A DNA stretch of 64,000 nucleotides. Origin: Ectocarpus siliculosus (Eukaryota; Sar; Phaeophyceae; Ectocarpales; Ectocarpaceae). Under the pieces are notes generated by a model that worked only from the letters and a program-made list of their open reading frames with translations, was not told the DNA's origin and did no database searches. This document shows, piece after piece, positions 34,566 to 46,309 of this stretch. The position numbers were made by a program, and so were the translations under genes. The DNA lies in NCBI GenBank assembly GCA_000310025.1, contig FN649744.1, positions 1,273,818 through 1,337,817 on the forward strand, read 5' to 3'. Within the stretch, counting starts at the first letter, position 1. Each line of letters begins with the position of its first letter.

Positions 34566-34859
34566 TTCTTTTCCTCTTCATCGTGGGCGTAGTCGATCGC
34601 GCGCCTGGATCTGCAGTTAGAATGGTCTACAAATCCTATCTTCGGGCGAAACTATCTGACGTGGGTTTTCGTCGGGCCCAGAACGACGCGTTGTTATATC
34701 GCGAGCTCGCGTTAGTTCATTCTCGACGCCTGTGGATTGAATGGAGTGATTATTGCTGCTGACGCTACGGTCACCGGACGTCGACCAATCCCGAATATTT
34801 CTCTCTTTGGAACACTAGCGATGGTTTCTCTTTTTTTTTTTTTTATATATATATTTTCT

Positions 34860-36620
34860 TGGATTCGGTGAACCCCGGTTCGCCATCGGCACGGGTGCTT
34901 CCACTCATTGGCGCGTCCCGTGCTGATACGTGTTTTTTTTTTTTTTTCGATGCGTTGGATACGGTGAACTCCACTTGCCAACAGCGCGGGTGCTTCCACT
35001 CATTGGCGCGTCCCTCGCTGAAACTGACAACACATATGCAGCACGGGTTGCTTCCACTCATTGGCGCGACCCGCACTGATGATACTTGTACGCAGCGCGG
35101 GTGCTTCCACTCATTGGCGCGTCCCTTGCTGAAACTGACAACACATATGAGCACGGGTGCTTCCACTCATTGGCGCGTCCCGTACTGATACGTGTATGAC
35201 TTCGTTTTCGATGCGTGGAGATCGGTTAATTCTACTCGCCCAACAGCACGGGTGCGCCCACTCATTGGCGCGTCCCGTACTGATACGTGTACGGCGTTTT
35301 TGTTCTTTCTTTTTGAGATCGGTTAACTCTACTCGCCAACAGCACTCATTGGCGCGTCCCTTGCTGAAACTGACAACACATATGCAGCACGGGTGCTTCC
35401 ACTCATTGGCGCGTCCCGTACTGATACGTGTACGACTTCGTTTTCGATGCGTTGAATTCGGTTAACTCTACTCGCCAACAGCACGGGTGCGTCCACTCAT
35501 TGGCGCGTCCCGTGCTAATACGTGTACGGCGTTTTGTTCTTTCTTTTTGAGATCGGTTAACTCTACTCGCCAACAGCACGAGTGCTTCCACTCGTTGGCG
35601 CGTCCCGTGCTGAGGCTGACAACACATATACAGCACGGGTGCTTCCACTCATTGGCGCGTCCCGTACTGATGCATGATTTGTGGTATTTCCTACCGCTGC
35701 GTTGAATTCGGTTAACTCTACTCGCCAACAGCGCGGGTGCTTCCACTCATTGGTGCGTCCCGTGCTGATACGTGTACGGCGTTTTGTTCTTTCTTTTTGA
35801 GATCGGTTAACTCTACTCGCCAACAGCACGAGTGCTTCCACTCGTTGGCGCGTCCCGTGCTGAGGCTGACAACACATATGCAGCACGGGTGCTTCCACTC
35901 ATTGGCGCGTCCCGTACTGATGCATGATTTGTGGTATTTCCTACCGCTGCGTTGAATTCGGTTAACTCTACTCGCCAACAGCGCGGGTGCTTCCACTCAT
36001 TGGCGCGTCCCGTGCTGATACATGTACGGCGTTTTGTTCTTTCTTTTTGAGATCGGTTAACTCTACTCGCCAACAGCACGAGTGCTTCCACTCATTGGCG
36101 CGTCCCGTGCTGAGGCTGACATCACATATGCAGCACGGGTGCTTCCACTCATTGGCGCGTCCCGTACTGATGCATGATTTGTGGTATTTTTCTACCGCTG
36201 CGTTGAATTCGGTTAACTCTACTCGCCAACAGCGCGGGTGCTTCCACTCATTGGCGCGTCCCGTGCTGATACATGTACGGCGTTTTGTTCTTTCTTTTTG
36301 AGATCGGTTAACTCTACTCACCAACCGCACGAGTGCTTCCACTCATTGGCGCGTCCCGTGCTGAGGCTGACATCACATATGCAGCACGGGTGCTTCCACT
36401 CATTGGCGCGTCCCGTACTGATGCATGATTTGTGGTATTTTTCTACCGCTGCGTTGAATTCGGTTAACTCTACTCGCCAACAGCGCGGGTGCTTCCACTC
36501 ATTGGCGCATCCCGTGCTGATACATGTATGACTTCGTGTTTCGTTGCGTTGAGATCGGTTAACTTCCACTCGCCAACAGCACGGACGAGTGCTTCCACTA
36601 TTGGCGCGTCCCGTGCTGGT
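34860..36620. repeat. Tandem array of about 250-base units built from hairpin subunits
   Basis: The phrase 'gttttgttctttctttttgagatcggtta' recurs near 35531, 35781, 36031 and 36282, giving a 250-base higher-order unit. Each unit holds three subunits of about 80 bases centred on 'gtgcttccactcattggcgcg'. In most subunits this core is flanked by AGCACGGG and CCCGTGCT, an 8-base inverted repeat able to form a hairpin. More diverged units lie at the left (34860-35290). Located in the 5' part of the YR element, before the Gag-like ORF. Open frames through it on both strands are by-products of the repeat. Confidence 0.85.
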
Positions 36621-37772
36621 GCGTGTCCTTGTTTTTTTTATTTTCATTGAGATCACTTCCGCATAGACAATCCTACGGCAGGTTGACGAGTTTTTTGGCA
36701 TGCATCAATTGCTGTCCGGGCGTTTTTGGTCGCTTAATCGTCGATGGACGTGACGTATTCTTATAGAAGGTTTGTGTCACGGCGGCAATAAATTTGACGT
36801 GATGCCCCTCGAGACCGTGATGCACTCACATGGACCGCTACCTGACGTTCCTCGCGAGTTCGAACCTCGCGTGTCACATCCACCTCCCCCCCCTATTTTT
36901 TTCTCATCTTCTTTTTCCTTATGCATACAGCACGTAGTTCGCTGTCTCGTTTTTTTTTCTCGTCTTCATTGTTTTTCAGTCTTTTTCTTTGAGTCTTTCT
37001 CTCGCATGCATGTGTTTTTGCTTTTATCCGTTCCCGTGAATGCTGTTGAATGCACTTTCCGATTACGTATGCGGCCGCTTTGTATGCCATGGGACTTGTC
37101 GATACCATCAGTGGGGACTTGTCAATACCATCCGTGGAGACGATTGCTTACGTGAGTGGGCATATTATCGTCGATTCCTTCAGCTATATGCCCCTCTGTG
37201 CGCGGCACAGACAAGATTGTACCGGCAAGTAGTCCCTAGTAAGCCGGGGGAAACAGAAAACAAGGCACCTGCCTCATGTGCATAATCGTGACAGCATCAT
37301 GCCCTACTGCCGCGGGTCGATTGGTTATGTCCGATGCCGCAGGGTTCCTCCACCCCGTGCAGTACAATGGCTGCTATCAACCGCGACAAGTCAGCGTGCG
37401 ACCATACAACAGGCCCCGCTCTTTCTTTTTGCCGTTGAATTTTTTCTTCAGAGAGAGTACGTCTGGTTGGGACGAACCGCATTTTTTTTCTTCAGCGAGA
37501 GTACGTCTCGGTTGGGATGAACCGCATCCCATGTTTGGGAAGGGACCTATCTGAGCGGCGCGGCGAGCGAGACTGCGTTGGCTTGCCGCCGCTTATCTTA
37601 CTGCACCCTCCCCCCTCGTGCTAAATGCACGCAGCGGTGAGGTCACAAGAGTAGCGGGACGCGAATAGGAACACGGCCGACACGATGGATGTTGGACACG
37701 AGTACACACCTTTATATGGAGAGTCGCGTGCTGGTCACTTCCCCAATGCTTGCGCCGTGTCCCGTCCCGCCC
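36621..37772. other. Unexplained 5' part of the YR element
   Basis: About 1.15 kb between the hairpin array and B1. Contains a pyrimidine-rich stretch (36880-37000) and a short tandem duplication 'agagtacgtct.ggttggga.gaaccgca' (about 37448-37530). A tRNA T-arm-like palindrome lies at 36851-36874. No ORF with a known motif. Confidence 0.5.
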
Positions 37773-38035
37773 TTTTCTAAACTGCCGCCGCTACTGCGTT
37801 AGGCGGCTGCTGCTGTCCTTCCGTTGCTTCACGCGCTCTGTAGCTGTCACACGTTACCCGACTTTGCTACAGCCCCTGCGTGGACTCGATCACGGAATGA
37901 CACCCCCAACTATAGACTAATAATTCCAAACACCGTGACCCTGGGTTTCCGGTAGAAAATGAAGCCAAATTCTAATTCGACTGTTACAAAATAAACACCA
38001 GTTTATTCTATCTGCTTCGACGAACAAACCTTCCT
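37773..38035 (-). repeat. YR element terminal repeat B1
   Basis: 263 bases, the outer 5' end of the element in coding direction. Ends ...aaccttcct, after which host repeat G resumes as agaatttcactgctg. Confidence 0.9.
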
Positions 38036-38190
38036 AGAATTTCACTGCTGTATCCCGACGTACAAGACTCCAATCGACACACCAGCACGGACGGGTAGGA
38101 GGAGTGGGTGCGTGGAAGATGCCGTCACAGCACAGCTAATTCCACACTCCTACGACTATGTACAGTCGGCGTCTGGTCGATAAGAAAGTC
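38036..38190 (+). repeat. Host repeat G, right part, after the YR insertion
   Basis: Resumes the match with the unit at 39576-39720: 'agaat..cactgctgtat.cgac.tacaagactccaatc.aca.accagcac', 'gcgtggaagatgc', 'ctatgtacagtcggcgtctggtc'. Confidence 0.75.
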
Positions 38191-38734
38191 GAAGGTACGC
38201 ATGATGAGACGGGGAGGGAAGAAAGTAAACGAGAACAGACGGACCGAGTGGCGTGATACGTGCCGGATTGAATTTCTTTTAACCAATTCCCCCCCCCAAC
38301 GATGCACCATTCATTGCACCAACCCCCCACTAGTGATGACGTACCATTACACTACTATGTATCGTTGGTTGGCGGCCATGTTTTTTTGCGTGTTTACTTT
38401 TCGTTCGTTAGTGGTCTCTCCACCGTGTGCCTTGTTCTGTCTTTTTTTTCTGGTTATTCTCGGTCTGGTCTCTTTTTGTCCTCGCTCTTTTTCTTTTTCG
38501 TTTTCTTTTTCGTTTCCGTTTTCTCTTTTCTTCCTGTTTCCTTATTTTTTCTCTTTGTCGCTCTTTTTCTCTCTTTTTCTGTGTCAGATGGCCTTCCCTG
38601 TCTCTGCTTGCGTGTGAAGCACCAAGATTGAACCAAGGGGTACCTCTTTCTCTCTGGCCCGTGATGCTGACTCCTAGTCTCAGTTGTTACCTCGCATAGC
38701 GCGCAGAGGGAGCGGAGAACTCCAGAATATCTGT
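38191..38734. other. Spacer; pyrimidine-rich tract
   Basis: A long TTC/TTT-rich stretch at about 38440-38585. Open frames there are low-complexity. No gene supported. Confidence 0.45.
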
Positions 38735-38927
38735 CGTTGATTTCTACTCCAGTATTTACTTGCGGACCCCTCGAGGCCAGTTTGTTTGAGCGTACCTTTT
38801 AGGGCAAGTTTGCCTGTGACCACGGGAATCGACCGCGTCAAGTGTTGGATCAGTACGCACATATGAAGGTACTGGGTAGAGAGAGATCGGAACGGTTTTT
38901 AATGTGGAGACAACAACAACAACAACA
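38735..38927 (+). repeat. Dispersed repeat ending in (CAA)n, copy 2
   Basis: Homologous to 25090-25282 in the same orientation, ending in six CAA units at 38910-38927. Conserved blocks are given under that copy. Confidence 0.65.
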
Positions 38928-39104
38928 ATGATGAAGGTCTACCCGTCCTGCGTCGTTCGGTGTAAAATGATAAATGCGAAAGATGGACTGCGTAAAGATC
39001 CAGCGGTCTTTTTCGGCAGTGGCAAAGAATAGTCTATATGCAACCACATGCCGCAAAAAAAAAAAAGTTGAGCGGGATACTGTCAGTAAATAGAACACCG
39101 CCTT

Positions 39105-39740
39105 CTCTGTTGTTGCAGGCACGTTTGCTTCCACAACCAGGGAGCCCAACCCACTCTTGGTATTTCGGCATACAAGACTCCAATCGACACAAGCACCGGT
39201 AGGAGAGTACGTGGGAGATGCCGTGACAGCACAACTCCACTCTCCTACGACATCAATGTACATGTCGTTGTAGCACCATGTGGAAGATCTCCGAGGGGTC
39301 CTGCTGCGCGGTAACGACAACGTGGCGAGAGCTCTACGTGTACCTGTCGTCGACACATGTGGCAGCCGCGCGACACACGACCGGATGTTTGCATCGCATT
39401 GTACTATGGTTCGCCGTGGCAGGAAGCACCCCATCCAGTTAGGTCGTGTTGCGGTAGTACGCGGACGTCGTTCGGCGTCTAGTCCATACTGCTGTTGCAA
39501 AAACAGCAAAAACACAGCAGTAATCGAGCTTTATGCATGAAATGTGTTGCTCTGGTTCACTTTTGCCTCCACAACCCGAGAATCCCACTGCTGTATCTCG
39601 ACCTACAAGACTCCAATCAACAAACCAGCACTGGCAGAAGTGCGTGGAAGATGCTGTGACAGCACAACTAAATCGGCACTCGTACGACTTCTATGTACAG
39701 TCGGCGTCTGGTCCATACTGCTGTAGAAATACAACAATCG
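39105..39740 (+). repeat. Repeat G, about 1.5 tandem units, uninterrupted
   Basis: Two successive units begin 'tttgc.tccacaac' near 39125 and 39560 and each contains 'tacaagactccaatc', 'gtggaagatg', 'gtgacagcacaact' and 'gtcggcgtctggtcca'. The second start (39560-39600) gives the empty-site sequence for the YR insertion. No protein or RNA family recognised. Confidence 0.7.
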
Positions 39741-41569
39741 AGCCATCTTTTTTTTTTTTCCATACTAAAAACAAGAAATGGATCACGTCACGACGACCAT
39801 CCTGTGAGTATATATATACATAATGTGGTGAAGGAAGGGGCGACGGGAAGAACAAGGTTTGCCCACGTCGTCGATCGATCGATGAAAATGCAATGGAGGT
39901 ACATAACATAGGAGTAGAGCTAAATAGCGGCGTGGTAACTTTCCGAGAGAAAAAAATCGGAATTCCCTGGGGATGATGTTTTGGCAGTGAGTGTGGTAAA
40001 GCGCACGCGTGCACGGACAGGCAGGTGCTCTGTATGGCGAGGATATGTAACGTCCTCCGAGGTGCTGTCGTCGTTCCGTGTGGAGGTAGTTTGTGTCGGA
40101 CGTCAGAAGTGAGTAGCAATAGCTTGTATATGCCTTTGACTGGTCTGCATCTTGATTCATTCTTTCATCTACCAAGTTGCAAGGCCCTTGGGCCCTCTTC
40201 AAGGTGCTTCGGGACTCTCGCGAGTCTCAGGACTCTCCTTCTTTCTCCTTACCTTTCGACCAACTCCTGTAAGCGCCAATCCAAACCATACTATCTGGTT
40301 TGCAACACAAGTGTACTTGACAGTCACTCTGTGAGCGTCACTACACAGTTGTCATTTCCAGGGATACACCTATCACAAAGGATAGATCCCTACAGGTTAT
40401 TAGCCTTTGAGGTTCTACACCAACACACCAACAGGGCATCGGACCCATTCCAGTAGCCGCGGCATAGAATTTATACCAGGGATCCCCGGGTTAAGTTCTG
40501 AGTTAACCGTTGTGGCCTGAGGCTGTGCTGCATTTCTGTGTCTGTTACATGGGTATACATAGTTACCACGTAGCATCAACCGCTCCTCCGGCCGACCAAT
40601 GAATAGATATCAGCCCCAGTGCGTCTCAGCAAAGAACATGCTTCGAAAGGTCATGATCTGGGGCCCCGTGAGGGGCGTCATGGGGGAAACTATGCTGCTT
40701 TCCGGACAAACCACGTCAAAACGGTAGAACGAAGAAAACTTCACACGTCTTACATGCGTCTAACCAAGGGGTGCTTTGCACTCTTGTTCGTTTCGCCTCC
40801 GGGGTACATACGCATATCGTTGCCTTTATGTTTCTCCTCGCAAACATTTCTACACGACGAGTGTTTCATCAACCTACCAGACGATGTAGCGCTTAAAAAC
40901 TCGCAGCGCGGTATCGCGCATCACAAAATATAACAGGAAGCTTGTAGAAGTGATACATGCAAATATTTTGACGAATGAGTACATGATGGAGTTGGCAGGA
41001 AGGCGGCAAACATCGCTTTCAACATGGAGAATGCACAGCTTGCCTGATTCCGAGAATTCTTGAAGTTCACAAAATTCACTATTGAACTTTGAACATCTCC
41101 GTTTACAGTAGCACTACTTCTGTTCCGCTCTTCTTCTCGTGTGAGGGGAAAGTGGTGCTACGGGGCTCACCTCATCATACATACAATTTCGTGGAAGAAG
41201 GCACATTCGAATCAATACGAAATTAGCCTATTGACTGCGTCCTATTTCGCCCTACCCCCCGAAACAGGACTACAATACATTACAAGTTTTATCCCAAAAG
41301 TGAAAGATTTGTAACCCAAAAGTGACATAGCCAAACACCAATCAATAGTTTTTCCTTTGTGGCACCCGTAACTTGCCAGGAGGTTGCTCACAGCACATGC
41401 GGGTACATTTCGTGACAATGTTATGTACTGATCACGTTTCGATTGGTAATTCATCCGCTCGGGATTTCGTTGTTTGAGCAACGCTCTCGGGGTTACATGA
41501 ATACCTTGCTCTTGAGAATCAGAATCTGCCGCTCGCCTTCCGGAGTATGGATGGGATGGGTGTCTATGC
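39741..41569. other. No gene recognised
   Basis: A T-run near 39750, short 'gatcgatcgatgaa' near 39870, and open frames of up to about 140 codons without motifs. Nothing further can be supported. Confidence 0.45.
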
Positions 41570-42300
41570 ACCTTTAGGTACGATTGTGGGCGCACCACCC
41601 GGGGACACACAGGAGGAAGGCCACGCGGGAGTTATTTTTCGTCATTTCCTTCTATGGGTGGTTTCCTTGATTTGATCGAGACAATTTCCAGCCAGCCGCT
41701 TCTTTCCTTCGTCGACCGTGAAGTCCATACACGTTGAAAAATGGATAATGCCAGTGAAACAGGGATGGGTCGAAACCAACGCAGTAGTCCAGGCCATAAA
41801 AACGTTGTGTTTAGAATAATGTAGATTGTCACGTTCCTCCTCTAATACTCGATCCGTTAGAGATTGGCAGGAAAGGAAGGAGGACGACGTGTGGCGGCAT
41901 TTCACTCGGCGGAATTGCCTGCTCACCTTGTTCACGAATAGCGAGCGGGCGATCGGTTATACCCAAGACGACGAAGACGATTGACGATGGCAACGAGCAA
42001 CGGACTGGATTGTGGCGAGGGCGAGGGAGAGTCGATGTTTTGCCCGAGGCAGACGCTGGCAGAAATGAGAGATATTGAGGAGATGAAGATGTTCTGCAGG
42101 GAAGAGGAAGAGAGAGGGAAGAAGCTCGAACGTGTTGTAGTGTGGTGTGGTGTGTGCTGTATCGTCCGCGTTGTGATGAATATGTTACAGTAGTCTAGCC
42201 CTAAAAAAACTGTTCTTCGAACGAGCTCGGCCCGACAACAACTTCCCAGCGAAATTGGTACAATAAATAGAGCCAGCTGTTAGGGTTTCTCTTCTGATCT
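41570..42300 (-). repeat. Left arm of a 2-kb inverted duplication
   Basis: Read on the minus strand it matches the right arm in order: a segment coding IFISSISLISASVC, then a splice donor GAACAAG/GTGAGC, then 'caattccgc.gagtgaaat', 'cggatcgagtatt.gagga', 'gtcgacga.ggaaag', 'caatcaagga'-like sequence and 'cttcctcctgtgtg.cccc'. Both arms also share the inner block 'tggctctatt...caattcgctgggaagttgtt'. Confidence 0.65.
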
Positions 42301-42839
42301 ACATGTGTTATTGTTGCCGTTGAAATTGAATACTTTAATCCGTAAACAGCATATTATATATACATGCAGAAGCGAGAACACCCCCTCCCAAGAACCAACA
42401 CGTGATACATAGTAATGGATATGTACATGTACCACACGCACGTGTGCTTGCACCTGAACATCCTGGAGGTATGAGTGGTGGAGTTCTCAATGAAGATCGT
42501 GATCGGAAGTGTAAAACCCCCAAGCAAGGAGATGTAGAGATGGTGTAGGTTCCGTCGGTGCGAGCATCGAATTATATGTATATCCGAAATACACCACACA
42601 TACGTGCAGAGGCGAGAGCGCATGCTTCCAAGAAACAACATGCGACAATGTAATAATACTGCATTCAAACATACGTTTACATATATATCCATACAATACA
42701 TGGTACAAAGTACCACATATATATGTGCATGCAGACAATTGATTCAGAATGTACATACGGTATGTATGTGTAGAGTTTGGATCTCAACTCAAAAGCTCAA
42801 TGGAGATACACTTGCATATTGAATCATCGGAAGAGAAAA

Positions 42840-43560
42840 ATCCTCAAACCAGAAGCTGGCTCTATTGAACCAATTCGCTGGGAAGTTGTTGGCCGCCCCT
42901 GCTGGTTGCAAAGAATAGTCTTTTTACGGCTGGCACGCCATCATTCATCATCATGCGAAAAATACAGCACACCATACGACAACTCGCTCGAGCCTCCCTC
43001 TCCTTCCCAGCAGGACATCTTCATCTCCGCAGTATCTTTCATTTCCGCCCGCGTGTGCCACGAGTGCGCCCTCGGCATACTCCAGCCCCCGTCGCTCGTT
43101 GACATCGCAAGGTCTTCACTCTCGTGAGTGAAACACCGATCGCCCCGTCCCTATTCGAGAACAAGGTAAGCAAGCAATTCCGCAGAGTGAAATCCCACCA
43201 CACGACGTCCTCCTCCTTGGCGTGCCAATATGTAGCGGATCGAGTATTGGAGGAGGATTTTTTAACCTCACATACATGCATACATGCGGTTCAGTTTTCT
43301 TTCTGGCCTACTCCTACATGTAGACTCTGTGTTTGACAGACTTCTTGTGTTGGAAGGCTCTCTCTGACAGTTTCTGTGTACCTCTGCCTCCCTAGCATTA
43401 TTCACATCCGACTCTCCATTTTTCCAATGTTTACGAACTGGCGGTCGACGAGGGAAAGGAACGGCTGGCTATGTAGTAAATAATTATCTCGAAAACAATC
43501 AAGGAAGCACTCCTCCGAACAACTCCTACGTGACCTTCCTCCTGTGTGCCCCCAGGCGGT
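42840..43560 (+). repeat. Right arm of a 2-kb inverted duplication
   Basis: Plus-strand counterpart of 41570-42300. Encodes IFISAVSFISARVC before the same donor position, GAACAAG/GTAAGC (after 43163). The 540-base centre (42301-42839) contains two diverged repeats of 'gcgaga...ccaagaa.caaca'. The arms look like two divergent copies of one unknown gene or element. Confidence 0.65.
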
Positions 43561-46169
43561 GCGTCCAGCATTGTACCAACAATAGATGAGACCGCATCCT
43601 ATGGTAGTCTGATAGTTGCGCTGATGTGTCTCAGCGCTCACGTAGAGCTGAAATGGCCTACACACTACATGTAGTCTACTTTGACTGTAGGCTTTGCGGT
43701 CTATTCTCGAAAAATAACAAACTGACTGTCTGTACGTCTGTCTCTCGTGGTCGTCTTCTTATTATCCTGTCGACGGTAGAGTGATTGTGTCCCACGGTCC
43801 ATCGCTCCCGAGTACTCCAGCGCGGCAATACTTTGTCAGAGGAGAACAAGTAGCTGCATTGATGACGATAGATGGTGTACGAATATAATATGTAGCTCGA
43901 GGAGAACTCTCAGTGAACCCTTCCCGCTTTCGTGTGTGGGCATTGGTACTCAAATGCAACAATGAATAACTTGAGGAGGACATACCTCGTACTTGACTGT
44001 GATAATCCTACGGGTTGTACTCTGGTCCTACATAGTCGGGTTTTATCCTGAAGGAACCGCTCTTGTAAAATCGTTTGAAATAAAACCAAATTCACATCGA
44101 GTACCACGGGTCGTGGCAGTCCTGAAAACTTTGTACCCTGACGCCGGTGATCGCTGCTCTTGTGTGATGTTCTGGTTATCGTTTGCAAAGGTACCATCGC
44201 TGCAACATTACCAATGCTGTATAGGTTGGCATTCCGACACTGCTGACTCTGATCCAATTACCGCTGAAACGGCAAAGCCTAGTTGATCCGCATAGATCAA
44301 AGACTGCTGTAGTCTACGGCAACAAACCGTCTCTCTCTTTCATTGGAATGTCTTCGGCGAGTATCACGAATGCGGTCGATATACTTGCGTCACCGAGGAC
44401 AGCCACAGATAAACTCGTGTTGACTCCCCGAGCCAATCACATCTTCCTCATCACCCCTTAGCATTGATCTGCATTGAGGCGGGGTTTCTTAGGATGCACG
44501 CCTGGAATACCCAACCATTCTGGCGCCACCTCTGGTCTGAACACCTACATTATTTGTCAGTTCCATGAAACTCCATGGAATATTCCAACTGATGATGTGA
44601 ACGATTGTCTGAACAACACAATCATTTTTTTTGTTCTTTCTTCACGGCTCCTTGAAACATGTGTTGCTTGTGCACTTCTGCTACTACTCTGCCCTATAGC
44701 ATATCGACATGCAATGCGTTAAATCAACGCTCTCCAGAGATACCAATGGCATGTGCGCATTTCGAGAAGTACTGCATCTTGTTGAACGGAGGTCACATGA
44801 ACATGTCAAAATGCTTCGCGGAAAGCAACACAAACCAGGTTTGAGAAGAATCGCGTAAAGTGAAGTTCCACATATTCGACGTCCCTCTTCGCGTGTGAAC
44901 TCAGTAGAGTTTGTCCGCCAGATAAGTATTGTAGTGCAATATGTACACGCGCGAGGTATCCATTTCTCCATCTACCGTAGAGAAGAAGAGAACGACAAAA
45001 AACATTTCATTTGCCTCTTGCTCACAATACGTCCGCTCGAATCAACACGTTTCGCCATAAGGGTCACAGTAGAGCTCCGGTTATCTGGTAAGGTTGATTA
45101 CCTATCTACTGGCAAGGGTTCAATCTATTCCTGGGGAAAGGCTCCTTCTTTTATTCTTTTATGGGTACCAATGCATCTAATGAGATACAGTAAGAACGAC
45201 TGCATCTGAAATCTAGCTATCTATCCAAAGGCCCGACCGAACAGCAGATACTCCTACATAAGGTCTCACGAGGTTCTTCTCCGACTCACAGTCTATCAGT
45301 TGATCATTAGTGGTGTTGCTCTTAGCAATGGGTATCACTCTCTTTCGATTCGCTTGGTCGTGTGCATGAGTAGCCACGAGGTGTTAGCGGAGCCACAAAG
45401 GGCTCCGCAAGGGCTCCGCAAATGAAATTAGATATCCTTTGGGGAATACCCTATCCCTGCACTTCCAGTAGATCGAATCATCGTATTCTAGCGAGATCTA
45501 TGCTGCTGCTACAATAGAATGACCGGTATGCAGGGGCAGCCGCCATTCCACCTCCGGTGAAAGCCCCTACGTATATGTGATACCTTAATCCCCCTTTCAT
45601 ATCTATACAACATCTTCATGACACTTCCACACCGCATACCCCAACGAAAGTTGACCCCATGTCATTCACTCCAACCCGTAACTCCAATTGTACCAACGTC
45701 ATGTTAATCCAATGATTCATATTATTTGACACTACAGTACTATGGACGTGTCTAGAACAGAGGCGACCCAACATTTTTGAGTCCACCTTTCTTTTTTTGT
45801 TCATACACAACCCTCATCATGATGAATCGAGGAATAGACCTACGCTGCTAATCCAACGTCAGACGCTCGGGAGACGCTCTCGGTATTCCACAGCAACTCA
45901 GTAGAGATTCGACGCTCTCTGTCTTGGGGTACTGTACCAGGACGCACCATGATAATATTCTTATGGTGCCCCAGACCCAATGAGGTACCATGAGGTATGT
46001 CATGACGTGACCCAAGGTGCGACCAACAAAACAAATGCCGACGCCTAACCCCAAAACTGTATTTTGGACCTCTCCGGGGAGGGGGAGGGAAGCCCCCCCC
46101 TGTGGCTTGTGCCGAGGGAGAAGAACAGAATCTAACTAAAGAAACCAAGTAAAAGGAGGTTCTAGAATT
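43561..46169. other. No gene recognised
   Basis: About 2.6 kb with near-even base composition, unlike the GC-rich genic parts. Contains short CCATGG words near 44566-44580 and a small tandem 'gggctccgcaa' at about 45397-45421. Open frames are short. Confidence 0.45.
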
Positions 46170-46309
46170 GTACGGAATGCTGAAAGAAGGAATACGGTTC
46201 AGGGAGTACCTACATGGACCAATGGATGCCGGGACAGAGCTTAAGGTCTAATTCAGAACCGGGGACATGGGCCTTCGAGGACGCAAACGAAGAGTTAGGG
46301 AGGTAGACG

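Larger units (their letters stand above)
31522..38035 (-). mobile_element. Tyrosine-recombinase element with split direct repeats and no reverse transcriptase
   Basis: 6514 bases. In coding (minus) direction: B1 (38035-37773), a hairpin tandem array, a frameshifted Gag-like CCCH ORF, tyrosine recombinase, A1 (32328-32091), B2 (32090-31828), a 68-base spacer, A2 (31759-31522). This is the split-direct-repeat layout of PAT/Ngaro DIRS-order elements. A1 and B2 abut without a gap, joining the sequences that form the two outer ends. The insertion interrupts repeat G without a target duplication. What is missing is reverse transcriptase/RNase H, normally between Gag and recombinase; only 165 bases separate the two here. 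Cryptons also have only a recombinase but lack these ends. Probably a non-autonomous DIRS-order derivative; alternatively a distinct RT-less lineage. Confidence 0.85.

Noticed and set aside
34860-36620. CRISPR-like or coding repeat array
   Set aside because: Units lack unique spacers, and the genome is eukaryotic. The repeated peptides (for example STGRANEWKHPCCW) shift frame from unit to unit and exist on both strands, as expected from non-coding tandem repeats.
36799-36876. tRNA gene suggested by cgcgagttcgaacctcgcg and a possible 7-bp acceptor stem
   Set aside because: The T-arm-like palindrome is good, but no D arm or anticodon stem with a 7-base loop and T33 can be formed, and no A box is present.
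31522-38035. Reverse transcriptase hidden in the YR element
   Set aside because: All frames between B1 and the recombinase were read for a (Y/F)xDD block and an RNase H core; neither is seen, and the Gag-recombinase gap is too short.
45390-45425. Regulatory tandem site gggctccgcaa
   Set aside because: Only two to three short copies and no gene nearby; too little to support a function.
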